A model generated the notes under the pieces. That model searched no databases and was not told where the DNA came from. It saw only the letters and a program-made list of their open reading frames with translations. DNA of 64,000 nucleotides. It comes from Roseicella frigidaeris (GTDB taxonomy: Bacteria > Pseudomonadota > Alphaproteobacteria > Acetobacterales > Acetobacteraceae). The translations under genes were made by a program, and so were the position numbers. Where the stretch lies: NCBI RefSeq assembly GCF_003258945.1, contig NZ_QLIX01000002.1, positions 843-64,842 of the forward strand. The letters are read 5' to 3'. This document shows, one piece after another, positions 43,204 to 52,001 of the stretch. The first letter of the stretch is position 1; every line of letters starts with the position of its first letter.

Positions 43204-45692
43204 GCGGCCCCGCCGCGTTGCGCGCGCCCATCCTCGGCCGGGCGCGCGGCCGCGTCGGGACGGAACAGGAGATGAGCGTCAACCGGCTCGCCTTCACCGC
43301 CGTCTTCGCCCTCTACCTGCCCACCCTCGGCGCGCCCATCCTCAGGATGGGCCTGCCCCTGCTGGTGGTCTGGGCGCTGTGCGGGCTGTTCATCGCGCTG
43401 CACATCCGGCTGCGGCCGGAGCCGAACACGCCGCGGCGGGCCTTCGCCCTGCTGCTCGACATCGGGGTGCTCTCCGGCTTCCTGCATCTTGGCGGCGCCC
43501 ATGCCGCGCCCTTCTTCCCGGTCTATCTCTGGATCGCGCTCGGCAACGGCTTCCGCTTCGGCCCGGCCTGGCTGCTGGCCGGCATGCTGGCCTTCATCGC
43601 CGGCTTCGGCGCCGTGGCCGTGACCACGCCCTATTGGCAGGCGATCCCGGAGCTTGCCATCGGGCTGCTGGTCGGGCCGGTGATCCTCGCCCTCTATGCC
43701 GGGCGGCTGATCCGCAAGCTCTCCCAGGCGCGGCTCGCCGCCGAGCAGGCGAGCGAGGCGAAGACCCGCTTCCTGGCGGGGGTGAGCCATGAGTTGCGGA
43801 CGCCGCTGAACGCCATCATCGGAATGGGAGGCCTCCTCCGCGGAACGGCGCTGGACCGCGAGCAGCAGGAGATGGCACAGACCATCGATCTGGCGGCGCG
43901 CGGCCTGCTCGGGGAGATCAACGGGCTGCTGGACATATCGAGGATCGAGGCCGGCGCGACCGTGATGCGTTCCGAGAGCGTGGACCTGCCCTCCCTGCTC
44001 GCCGAGGCGCGGGGGCTGCTGCTGGCCCAGGCGCGGGAGAAGGGGCTGCGGCTGCGGCTGCACGTCACCCCGCGCACGCCGACCCGCATCCTGTCCGATG
44101 CCTCGATCCTGCGCGACCTGCTGCTGAACCTCGGCGGCAACGCGGTGAAATTCACCACCGTGGGCAGCGTCACCATCGCGCTCGACGCCGAGCCGGGGGA
44201 GGGCGATGCCCTGCACCTGCGGCTCGAGGTCAGCGACACCGGCATCGGCATCAACGAGTCGGCGCAGGCGCGCATCTTCGAGCGCTTCGCCCAGGCCGAC
44301 GAGACGATCATGGGCCGCTTCGGCGGCACCGGACTCGGCCTCGCCCTGTGCAAGGGGCTGGTGGAGCTGGCCGGCGGCACGATCGGCGTGCGCAGCCAGC
44401 CCGGCGCCGGCAGCTGCTTCCATGTCCTGTTCCCGGTGCGCCGCGACCCGGGCCTGGCCGAATCGCCGCCGCCGCCGCAGGCGCTGCTGCTCGGCCCCGA
44501 TGCGGCGGCGCTCGCCGGGCTCGCGGCGGCGCTCGCCGGCCTCGGGGTGGCGCCGCTCACCAGGACCGTGACACCGGCGACCTTCGCGGCGCTCTGGGGC
44601 GGCGATGGCCCGTCGCCGCGGATGCTGGTCGCCTGCATCGGCGAGGGGGCGGCGCCGGCGACCGAGGAGATCGCGGCCGGGCTGCGCGGCACCGGGCCGA
44701 CGGCGGAGATGCTGGTCTTCGCCCTCGGCGGCGAGGCCGGCCCCGGCCTGCCGGACCAGCTTCGCCGGCGGCAGGTGGCGAGCATCCTGCCGGCCGAGCC
44801 GGGCGCCGCGGACTGGGCCATGCCGCTCGCCCTGGCCGGGGCGCTGCTGCCGCGCCTGCGGATGGCGGCGCCGTCGCCCGGCGGGGCGGCGGTCGCGCCG
44901 ATGCGGGTGCTGGTCGCCGACGACAACCGGGTGAACCGCCTCGTGGTGCAGAAGATCCTCGACCGCGAGGGCCACCGGGTGACGCTGGTCTCGGACGGGG
45001 AGGCGGCGCTCGATGCCCTGGAGGCGGGCGAGTTCGACCTCGTCCTGATGGACCTGAACATGCCGGGGACGGACGGCATCACGGCCACCAAGCTGTATCG
45101 CTTCAACGCCCTCGGCCGGCCGCATGTGCCGATCCTCGGCCTGACGGCGGATGCGACGCCGGAGGCGGCGCAGCGCTGCCGCGAGGCCGGCATGGATGGC
45201 TGCCTGGTGAAGCCGATCGAGCCGGCGCAGCTCGCCGCCGCGGTCGCCGCCTATGCGCCCGACGCGGCGGGGCCGCCGGAGGCGGGGGCGCCGGCTCCGG
45301 CCGTGACCCGGATCGAGGCGCATCCGCGCTTCCGGCCCTCGCTGCCGCCGGCGCTGGACCCGGCGGTGACGGCGGATCTCATCGCCCTTGGCGGCCGCCG
45401 CTTCGCCGCCGACCTGGCGCGCGACTTCGTCACCGATGCGAGCGATCTGCTCGACGGCATCGAGGCGGCGCTGGACCAGGGCGATGTGGCGCGCTTCCGC
45501 GCCGCGGCGCATGGGCTGCGCAGCAGCGCGGCGAATATCGGCGCGCGCGGCCTCTTCGCCCTCGGCAGCGCGGCCGAGGCGCTGCCCGCCATCGAGGTGG
45601 CGAAGGCTGGGCGGCAGCAGGTGGCGCTGATGCGCGAGGAGCTCGAACGGGTCCGTGCCGCCGGCCAGGCCGCGGCGGACGGCGCGGCCTAG
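43200..45692 (+). CDS. rpfC: RpfC-like hybrid sensor kinase (probable DSF receptor)
   Basis: 830 residues with the RpfC layout: a short N-terminal cytoplasmic segment, about five membrane helices (32-170), HisKA with H197 (FLAGVSHELRTPLN), HATPase, a degenerate middle receiver-like region, a true receiver (from ~568, VLVADDNRVNRLVVQ, D618 in MDLNMPG) and a C-terminal Hpt domain with H771 (AAHGLRSSAANIG). The regions TTPYWQAIPELAIGLLVGP and ATKLYRFNALG...GLTADATPEA recall Xanthomonas RpfC. The GTG start is preferred over ATG 43272 because the extra 24 residues fit the sensor N-terminus. An rpfF homologue lies downstream. Confidence 0.85.
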   Translation: MSGPAALRAPILGRARGRVGTEQEMSVNRLAFTAVFALYLPTLGAPILRMGLPLLVVWALCGLFIALHIRLRPEPNTPRRAFALLLDIGVLSGFLHLGGAHAAPFFPVYLWIALGNGFRFGPAWLLAGMLAFIAGFGAVAVTTPYWQAIPELAIGLLVGPVILALYAGRLIRKLSQARLAAEQASEAKTRFLAGVSHELRTPLNAIIGMGGLLRGTALDREQQEMAQTIDLAARGLLGEINGLLDISRIEAGATVMRSESVDLPSLLAEARGLLLAQAREKGLRLRLHVTPRTPTRILSDASILRDLLLNLGGNAVKFTTVGSVTIALDAEPGEGDALHLRLEVSDTGIGINESAQARIFERFAQADETIMGRFGGTGLGLALCKGLVELAGGTIGVRSQPGAGSCFHVLFPVRRDPGLAESPPPPQALLLGPDAAALAGLAAALAGLGVAPLTRTVTPATFAALWGGDGPSPRMLVACIGEGAAPATEEIAAGLRGTGPTAEMLVFALGGEAGPGLPDQLRRRQVASILPAEPGAADWAMPLALAGALLPRLRMAAPSPGGAAVAPMRVLVADDNRVNRLVVQKILDREGHRVTLVSDGEAALDALEAGEFDLVLMDLNMPGTDGITATKLYRFNALGRPHVPILGLTADATPEAAQRCREAGMDGCLVKPIEPAQLAAAVAAYAPDAAGPPEAGAPAPAVTRIEAHPRFRPSLPPALDPAVTADLIALGGRRFAADLARDFVTDASDLLDGIEAALDQGDVARFRAAAHGLRSSAANIGARGLFALGSAAEALPAIEVAKAGRQQVALMREELERVRAAGQAAADGAA

Positions 45693-46118
45693 GGGCCGGT
45701 GCCGTTCGGGGGGCAACGCTCGAAGGGGTGACGGTGCCCCGGGGCGTGGTCGCCCGATCCGCTGCGCCGACCCGGACGGGATTCTGGGCCGGCGTCCCGG
45801 CCCATGCGGCGGATCGGCGACCTGCTGCGACCAGGGGCCGTGCCGGATCGGCGGTGGGCAGGAGCGCCTGGAAGCCGGCCTTGGCGCCACTGGCATGATC
45901 GGGATCGCCGCGAACGCGGCAGGCCCAGGTCCCCTCGGGCCGGGGCCGGTGGGGGCGCCGGCGGCGAAGCGCCAGGGGCGATCTCTGCTGGCTTTGGGCC
46001 GGCGGCAGGCCGCGGGGCGCGGCGGCTCGCCTGGAGGAGGCCGTTCTGGCCTCGCGGCGTCACAACGATGGCAGGCGTCCGACGTGGTCCCGGGTCGCCT
46101 CGGGCGCTGGTGCGTCGT
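45693..46118. other. GC-rich gap between rpfC-like and rpfF-like genes
   Basis: 426 bases between convergent stops. The sequence is GC-rich, with many short inverted repeats such as CCCCGGGGCG and CGGGCCGGGGCCG. Reading frames here have no ribosome sites or family signatures. I see no gene. Confidence 0.45.
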
Positions 46119-47036
46119 TCAGGCGAGGCCGATGCGGCGATCCTGCGCGGCGCAGAGGCGCGCCATCCGTCGCAGGTCCTGCTCGGAGAGACGCAGCGCC
46201 GCCTCGGCCCAGACCTCGACCACCTCGCGCAGCTCCTGCAGGGTCACCGGGTCGACCTTGCGGCGGGCGCGGTACAGGGCCTGCTGCGCATTGTGGAAGC
46301 GGCCGCTCTTGTCGAGATGCGCGAGCAGCGCCGCCTCGCCCTCGCCATCCTCGGCCAGGACATCGACCAGGCCCATGGCCTGCATCTCCTCGGCGGTGTG
46401 GATGGTGCCGGAGAGGATGAGCTTCTCCGCGGCGGCGCGGCCGATGCGGCGGGAGAGGAAGCTGTAGGCGCCCATGCCCGGGAAGAGGTTGAACAGCACC
46501 TCGGGCAGGCCGAATTTGGCGCTCCGCTCGGCGACGATGAGGTCGTGCGCCAGGGCGCATTCGAAGCCGCCGCCGAGCGCATCGCCCTGGACCAGCGCCA
46601 CGGTGATCATCGGCAGGTCGAGCGCGGTGTGGTTGCGGTGGATGGCCTCCACCGCCGCATGGCCATAGCGGACGAGGCCGTCGCGGTCGCCGGCGGCGAT
46701 GAGCTGGCGGAACAGGCCGAGATCGCCGCCGAGGTTGAAGATCCCGGGGATGGCGGAGCCGCAGACGAACCAGCGCGGCGGCGGCAGCGGCGCGTCCTTG
46801 GCGAAGAGCTCGGGGATGGCGGCGTGCATGGCGGCGATGTCGCGCAGCAGGGCCGGGCTGAAGCAGGGCCGCTCGGTCGGGCGCAGCCGGCACCAGTAGA
46901 CCCCGCGCTCGGCGTCATAGGCGGTATCGAGCGTCTCATGGGTCGCGGCGGGGCGGCCGGAATGGCTGGCATTGGCCAGGACCTGCTGGGCGAGGGCGGG
47001 GAAGCCGGCGGCCATCGGGCTGCGGACAAAGGTCAT
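46119..47036 (-). CDS. rpfF: RpfF-like DSF synthase (crotonase family)
   Basis: A 305-residue crotonase-fold enzyme with the specific RpfF signature: RPCFSPALLRDI, AIPGIFNLGGDLGLFRQLI, GDALGGGFECALAHDLIVAE and FGLPEVLFNLFPGMGAYSF. Glu159 and Glu179 match the two catalytic glutamates of Xanthomonas RpfF (E141, E161; same 20-residue spacing). That enzyme is a dehydratase and thioesterase on 3-hydroxyacyl-ACP, making the cis-2-unsaturated fatty acid signal. The ATG at 47036 is preferred to a TTG at 47090. It is convergent with the rpfC-like gene. An ordinary enoyl-CoA hydratase is unlikely given the FNLGGDL and LFPGMGAYS blocks. Confidence 0.92.
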   Translation of the reverse strand: MTFVRSPMAAGFPALAQQVLANASHSGRPAATHETLDTAYDAERGVYWCRLRPTERPCFSPALLRDIAAMHAAIPELFAKDAPLPPPRWFVCGSAIPGIFNLGGDLGLFRQLIAAGDRDGLVRYGHAAVEAIHRNHTALDLPMITVALVQGDALGGGFECALAHDLIVAERSAKFGLPEVLFNLFPGMGAYSFLSRRIGRAAAEKLILSGTIHTAEEMQAMGLVDVLAEDGEGEAALLAHLDKSGRFHNAQQALYRARRKVDPVTLQELREVVEVWAEAALRLSEQDLRRMARLCAAQDRRIGLA

Positions 47037-47302
47037 GATCAGGGCCTCGTCGTTGAAGCACGTCGGCGCCGGGATCGGCGTCCTGATCAAACCTTAGCGC
47101 CTCACGAATATGTTATACAATAGTCGATGCGCGCACAGGTTGCTTTTCTCCGGTTTGGTTCGGAAAGCGTATCCGAATTGCCACAGGGGGTCAGCCGACC
47201 CTGCGGAGAGTACAGGCCGCTCATTTTCTATCAATGGGAGAATGCCTCGGCCAGGCGCCGACGCCGCCGGCCCTGGGCCACCTCCGGCGCGTGGCGTCGG
47301 AC

Positions 47303-47620
47303 TCAGTCCTCGTCGAGGAGGCTGGCAAGCTTCAGCGCTACGCCCTTCGAGCCCTCGATCCGCAATCGCCCGGTCGAGAAGGCGAGCATCGGGCTGAGCC
47401 GGCCGGCCATCAGCTTGCCCAGGTTCTCGGCCGACATGCGCAGCACCGTATCCGCCTCCGCCGTGTCGTCCACCTGCTGGATCACGGCCTCGGGCCCGGT
47501 CGCATCGAGCAGCACGCTCTCGCCGAGATCGGTGAGGTCGAAGCGCATCCGGTAGCCAAGCTGGCGGAGCAGGGGCGCCCGCTCCTGCATCGCCGCCATC
47601 AAGGTCGCTGCATCGGTCAT
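47303..47620 (-). CDS. SCP2 sterol-binding domain protein
   Basis: A 105-residue single-domain protein: MRFDLTDLGESVLLDATG, ADTVLRMSAENLGKLMAGRLSPMLAFSTGRLRIEGSKGVALKLASLL. This is the SCP2 fold, a hydrophobic cavity that carries fatty acyl or sterol ligands. AAGGAAGG lies upstream of the ATG. It is divergent from the FadL-type porin across 151 bases, so the shared region may be coregulated. A role as cytosolic acyl carrier for the uptake operon is likely. Confidence 0.9.
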   Translation of the reverse strand: MTDAATLMAAMQERAPLLRQLGYRMRFDLTDLGESVLLDATGPEAVIQQVDDTAEADTVLRMSAENLGKLMAGRLSPMLAFSTGRLRIEGSKGVALKLASLLDED

Positions 47621-47771
47621 GGGCGTTTTGCCTTCCTTGGCATTCAGTAATATCCTATACAGGCATAGTGTCCCCGTTGCGTCACCCGGATGCCGGGTGG
47701 CACGCCCCATCGCCGGCCGAGGGGCGCGAGCAAAGGGCGAAACGAATCGCGTGGGGAGGGCGCCGAGCGGC

Positions 47772-49115
47772 ATGACCAGCACGCGGTCCCCTGGCCTCGC
47801 CTCCATCGCCGCCGGCCTCCTCCTCGGCAGCCTGCCCCTGGCCGGCCCTGCCGGCGCCACCGGCTTCGAAGTGCGCGAGCAGAGCGCCATCGGGCAGGGC
47901 GCGGCCCAGGCCGGCGTCGCGGCGCGCGACGACGATCCCTCCATGCTGTTCTTCAACCCGGCCTCCATGGCCTCCCTGCCGGGAGTCCAGAGCGCCGTGG
48001 TCGGCTCCGGCATCTTCCCCCATGCGGCGATGACGGAGGGCATGGCGAGCCGCAACGCCCTCGTCGGCGGATCGCGCGTCACCGGCAGCCTCGGCGGCGA
48101 TATCGGCGTCGATGCCTTCCTCCCGGCCGTCTACAACACCGTCCAACTGGCAACGGACTGGCATCTCGGCCTCGGCGTCACCAGCCCCTGGGGACTCATC
48201 AGCAAGAGCCCGGAGGACGGCATCGCCCGCTACCATGCGCTCACCTCCACGCTGCGGACGGTGAACATCACGCCGGCCCTGTCCTGGCAGGCCACGCCCA
48301 GCCTCGCCCTCGGCGCCGGGCTGCAGGTCCAGTACGCCACCGCGCGCCTCTCGAGCGCCATGGATTTCGGTGCCATCGGCGCGGCGCAGCGGATCCCGGG
48401 CTTCGTGCCGGGCGCGCGGGACGGGCGCTCCACCCTCTCGGGCGACGACACGGCGCTCGGCTGGCAGGTCGGCGCGCAATGGCAGCCGCTGCCGGGCACC
48501 CGGCTCGGGCTGGCCTTCCGCTCCGCCGTCTTCCACACGCTCGGCGGCGACGCCCTCTTCGAAGGCGTCCCCTCGGCGCTCGCGCCGGCCTTCGCCAAGA
48601 CCGGCGGCAAGGCGAAGCTGACGACGCCGGAGACGGCGACGCTCGGCCTGCGGCAGCGCCTCGACGACCGCTGGACCCTGCTCGGCGGGCTGGAATGGAC
48701 CAACTGGTCCCGCTTCCGCGACCTCACCATCAGCTTCGCCAATGGCCGCCCGCCCTCGGTCACCGAGGAGCGCTGGCGGGACAGCGTCTTCGTCTCGCTC
48801 GGCGGCGAGTATCGCTGGAGCGAGGCGCTCACGCTGCGCGCCGGCTTCGCCTACGACCAGACGCCGGTGCCGGAGGCCACCCGCACGCCGCGGATCCCGG
48901 ACAACGACCGCTACTGGCTCTCGGTCGGCGCCAGCTACGAGGTCTGGCGGAACGTCACGCTGAGCGCCGCCTACACCCATATCTTCGCGCCTGGCGCCAC
49001 GGTGAACCTGCAGGATCCCGGGCCGGGCAACACCAACCTGTTCCGCACCAACCTGGTCGGCACCTACCAGGTCTCCGTCGACATCGTGACCGCCCAGCTC
49101 CGCTTCGCCTTCTGA
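47772..49115 (+). CDS. FadL/OmpP1/TodX-family outer-membrane porin
   Basis: 447 residues with a signal peptide ending GATG, then the family N-terminus GFEVREQSAIGQGAAQAGVAARDDDPSMLFFNPASMASL (NPA motif intact), alternating beta-strand pattern, and a C-terminal aromatic strand ending QLRFAF. It imports long-chain fatty acids or other hydrophobic molecules across the outer membrane. It is the first gene of a five-gene operon with an acyl-CoA synthetase, thiolase, FadN-type enzyme and acyl-CoA dehydrogenase. GGGAGG precedes the start. Confidence 0.93.
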   Translation: MTSTRSPGLASIAAGLLLGSLPLAGPAGATGFEVREQSAIGQGAAQAGVAARDDDPSMLFFNPASMASLPGVQSAVVGSGIFPHAAMTEGMASRNALVGGSRVTGSLGGDIGVDAFLPAVYNTVQLATDWHLGLGVTSPWGLISKSPEDGIARYHALTSTLRTVNITPALSWQATPSLALGAGLQVQYATARLSSAMDFGAIGAAQRIPGFVPGARDGRSTLSGDDTALGWQVGAQWQPLPGTRLGLAFRSAVFHTLGGDALFEGVPSALAPAFAKTGGKAKLTTPETATLGLRQRLDDRWTLLGGLEWTNWSRFRDLTISFANGRPPSVTEERWRDSVFVSLGGEYRWSEALTLRAGFAYDQTPVPEATRTPRIPDNDRYWLSVGASYEVWRNVTLSAAYTHIFAPGATVNLQDPGPGNTNLFRTNLVGTYQVSVDIVTAQLRFAF

Positions 49116-49120
49116 CAGGG

Positions 49121-50836
49121 ATGGCCCGCCGCATGGTCATGCATTCCACCGCGGCCTCTCCCCGTTGCCACAGCGCCTATCCGCCCGGCATCGCCTGGGA
49201 CATGGCGCTGCCGCCGGAGACGCTGGTCGAGATCTTCGAGGCCTCCGCGCGCCGCTTCGCCGACCGTCCCTGCCTCGACTTCCTCGGCCGGCGCTGGCGC
49301 TATGCCGAGGTCGGGGCGCTGGTCGAGCGCGCCGCCGCCGGGCTGCAGCGGCTCGGCGCCGGGCCGGGAACCCGCATCGGCCTCTGCCTGCCGAACGGCC
49401 CGCACTACGTCATCGCCTTCTTCGCCGCCCTCCGCTGCGGCGCCACGGTGGTGAACTGCAACCCGCTCTACAGCACCGCCGAACTGGCGGCGCAGCTCGC
49501 CGATTCCGACACGCGCATCCTGGTCGCGCCCGATCTCGCGCCGATCCTCGGGCGGGTGCTGCGGCTGCGCCAGGACGGCGTGCTGGCGCAGGTGATCGTC
49601 TGCCCCTTCGCCGAGGCGCTGCCGCCGCTCAAGGGCCTGCTCTTCCGCACCCTGCGCCGGCGCGCCATCGTCGCGATCCCGGCGTTGCCGGGCCTGCTGC
49701 GCTGGGAGGCGCTGCTGCAGGGGCCGCCGCTGACCCAGCCCCGCCCGCGGCCCGAGGATGTCGCCGTGCTGCAATACACCGGCGGCACCACCGGCACGCC
49801 CAAGGGGGCCATGCTGACCCATGCCAACCTGGCCGCGAATCTGCGGCAGGTGCAGGCCTGGTCGCCGCAATGCCGCCCCGGCGAGGAGCGCACTCTCGCC
49901 GTGCTGCCCTTCTTCCACGTCTTCGCGCTCACCGCGGTGCTCGGCGCCTCGATCGGCTGGGGCGCCGAGCTGGTGATGCTGCCGCGCTTCGAGCCGAAGC
50001 AGCTCATCGCCACGCTGCGGCGAAGGCGCCCGACGGTCTTCCACGGCGTGCCGACGCTGTTCCGGGCGGTGATCGAGCAGGGGGCGACGCGCCGGGACCT
50101 CGCCTCGGTGCGCATCTGCATCTCGGGCGGCGCGCCGCTGCCGGCCGAGGTGAAGCGGGAATTCGAGGCGCGCAGCGGCTGCCGCCTGGTCGAGGGCTAC
50201 GGCCTGACCGAGGCCTCGCCGGTCTGCTTCTGCAACCCGCTGGAGGGCGAGGCGCCGGAGGGCAGCATCGGCCTGCCGCTGCCCGGCATCCGGGCCGAGA
50301 TCCGCGCCCTCGACGACCCGGGCCGTGCCCTGCCGCCGGGCGAGAAGGGCGAGCTCTGCGTCGCCGGGCCGAACGTCATGGCCGGCTACTGGAACCGTCC
50401 GGAGGAGACCGCGAACGCCATCGATGCCGGCGGCTTCCTGCACACCGGCGATGTCGGGATCATGGATGCCGCGGGCTACGTCACCCTGGTCGACCGCATC
50501 AAGGACCTCATCATCTGCAGCGGCTACAACGTCTATCCGCGCGCCATCGAGGAGGCGCTCTACGCCCATCCGGAGGTGGCCGCGGCGACGGTGGTGGGCC
50601 AGCCCGACCCCTATCGGGGCGAGAGCCCGGCCGCCTTCGTGCAACTGCGCCCGGGCAGCGCGTTGACGCCGGAGAGCCTGCGCGCCTTCCTGAAGGACCG
50701 TCTCTCGGCGATCGAGATGCCGAAGCTGATCGAGATCCGGGCCGAGTTGCCGCGCACGCCGATCGGCAAGCTCTCCAAGAAGGAGCTGAAGGCGGAACTG
50801 CTGCAGCGGGCCGCCGACCGGCCGGGGCGCGGCTGA
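49121..50836 (+). CDS. Long-chain acyl-CoA synthetase (FadD/RpfB-like)
   Basis: A 571-residue adenylate-forming enzyme: YTGGTTGTPKGAML (P-loop-like A3 motif), SGGAPLPAEVKREFEA, EGYGLTEASPVCFCNP, HTGDVGIMDAAGYVTLVDRIKDLIICSGYNVYP and the catalytic Lys in PRTPIGKLSKKEL. It couples fatty acids to CoA using ATP. Five bases separate it from the porin gene. In Xanthomonas the neighbouring rpfB encodes such a ligase and clears DSF, so a similar side role is possible here. Start uncertain among ATGs at 49121, 49133 and 49139. Confidence 0.93.
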   Translation: MARRMVMHSTAASPRCHSAYPPGIAWDMALPPETLVEIFEASARRFADRPCLDFLGRRWRYAEVGALVERAAAGLQRLGAGPGTRIGLCLPNGPHYVIAFFAALRCGATVVNCNPLYSTAELAAQLADSDTRILVAPDLAPILGRVLRLRQDGVLAQVIVCPFAEALPPLKGLLFRTLRRRAIVAIPALPGLLRWEALLQGPPLTQPRPRPEDVAVLQYTGGTTGTPKGAMLTHANLAANLRQVQAWSPQCRPGEERTLAVLPFFHVFALTAVLGASIGWGAELVMLPRFEPKQLIATLRRRRPTVFHGVPTLFRAVIEQGATRRDLASVRICISGGAPLPAEVKREFEARSGCRLVEGYGLTEASPVCFCNPLEGEAPEGSIGLPLPGIRAEIRALDDPGRALPPGEKGELCVAGPNVMAGYWNRPEETANAIDAGGFLHTGDVGIMDAAGYVTLVDRIKDLIICSGYNVYPRAIEEALYAHPEVAAATVVGQPDPYRGESPAAFVQLRPGSALTPESLRAFLKDRLSAIEMPKLIEIRAELPRTPIGKLSKKELKAELLQRAADRPGRG

Positions 50837-50864
50837 GACCCGGCGCGGCCGGAGAGGAGCGAGC

Positions 50865-52001
50865 ATGACCGATGTGGTGATCGCGGCCTATCGCCGCTCC
50901 CCCTTCCAGCCGGCGCACAAGGGCGCGCTGACCCGGCTGCGGCCGGACGAGATGGCGGCGCAGGTGGTCCGCGCCCTGGTCGATGAGACGGGCATCGACC
51001 CCGCCACCATCGAGGATGTGGTGCTCGGCTGCGCCTTCCCCGAGGGCGAGCAGGGGCTGAACGCGGCGAAGCTGGTCGCCTTCATCGCCGGCCTGCCCGA
51101 GGGCGTCGCCGGCGCCACGGTGAACCGCTTCTGCGGCTCCTCCATGCAGGCGGTGCACCAGGCGGCGGGCGCCATCCATCTCGGCGCCGGCGAGGCCTTC
51201 CTCTGCTGCGGCGTCGAGAGCATGAGCCGCGTGCCGATGATGGGCTTCAACCCGATGCCGCATCCCGGCCTCGCCGCCCGCTATCCCCAGGCCTATGTCT
51301 CCATGGGCGAGACGGCGGAGAACGTCGCCCGGCTGCACCAGGTGGGGCGGGCCGAGCAGGAGGCCTTCGCCCTGTCCAGCCACCGCAAGGCCGCGGCGGC
51401 GCAACGCGAGGGGCGCCTCGAAGCCGAGATCGTACCCGTGGAGGTGGGCGGCCAGCGCGTCGCGCAGGATGGCTGCATCCGCGCCGATGCCTCGCCCGAG
51501 GGGCTCGCCGCGCTGAAGCCGGCCTTCCGCCAGGACGGCACGGTGACCGCCGGCACCGCCTCGCCGCTCACCGATGGCGCCGTGGCGCTGCTGGTCTGCT
51601 CGGGCGATTACGCCCGGACGCATGGGCTCGCCCCGCTCGCCCGGGTGCGGAGCATCGCGGTCGCCGGCTGCGGGCCGGAGGTGATGGGCATGGGGCCGGT
51701 CGGCGCCACGCGGAAGGCGCTGGCGCGGGCCGGCATCACCGCGCGCGAGCTCGACGTGGTGGAGCTGAACGAGGCCTTCGCCAGCCAGGCTATCGCCTGC
51801 CTGCGCGAGCTCGGCCTCGACGAGGCCAAGGTGAACCTCGATGGCGGCGCCATCGCGCTCGGCCATCCGCTGGGCGCCACCGGCGCCCGCATCACCGGCA
51901 AGGCGGCGCAGCTCCTGCGGCGCGAGGGCGGGCGCTACGCCCTGGCGACGCAATGCATCGGCGGCGGCCAGGGCATCGCCACCGTGCTGGAGGCGCCGTG
52001 A
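50865..52001 (+). CDS. fadA: Acetyl-CoA acyltransferase (3-ketoacyl-CoA thiolase)
   Basis: A 378-residue thiolase with all catalytic residues: nucleophile C90 in NRFCGSSMQAVHQ, His in GHPLGATGAR and the final Cys in QCIGGGQG. It cleaves 3-ketoacyl-CoA to acetyl-CoA and a shortened acyl-CoA in beta-oxidation. GGAGAGGAG lies upstream of the ATG. The stop overlaps the FadN-type gene start (TGATG), indicating coupled synthesis of the two subunits. Confidence 0.95.
   Translation: MTDVVIAAYRRSPFQPAHKGALTRLRPDEMAAQVVRALVDETGIDPATIEDVVLGCAFPEGEQGLNAAKLVAFIAGLPEGVAGATVNRFCGSSMQAVHQAAGAIHLGAGEAFLCCGVESMSRVPMMGFNPMPHPGLAARYPQAYVSMGETAENVARLHQVGRAEQEAFALSSHRKAAAAQREGRLEAEIVPVEVGGQRVAQDGCIRADASPEGLAALKPAFRQDGTVTAGTASPLTDGAVALLVCSGDYARTHGLAPLARVRSIAVAGCGPEVMGMGPVGATRKALARAGITARELDVVELNEAFASQAIACLRELGLDEAKVNLDGGAIALGHPLGATGARITGKAAQLLRREGGRYALATQCIGGGQGIATVLEAP

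Noticed and set aside
46119-47036. Ordinary enoyl-CoA hydratase of beta-oxidation
   Set aside because: The FNLGGDL and LFPGMGAYS blocks and the N-terminal region match RpfF. The nearby operon already has its own hydratase domain in the FadN-type protein.
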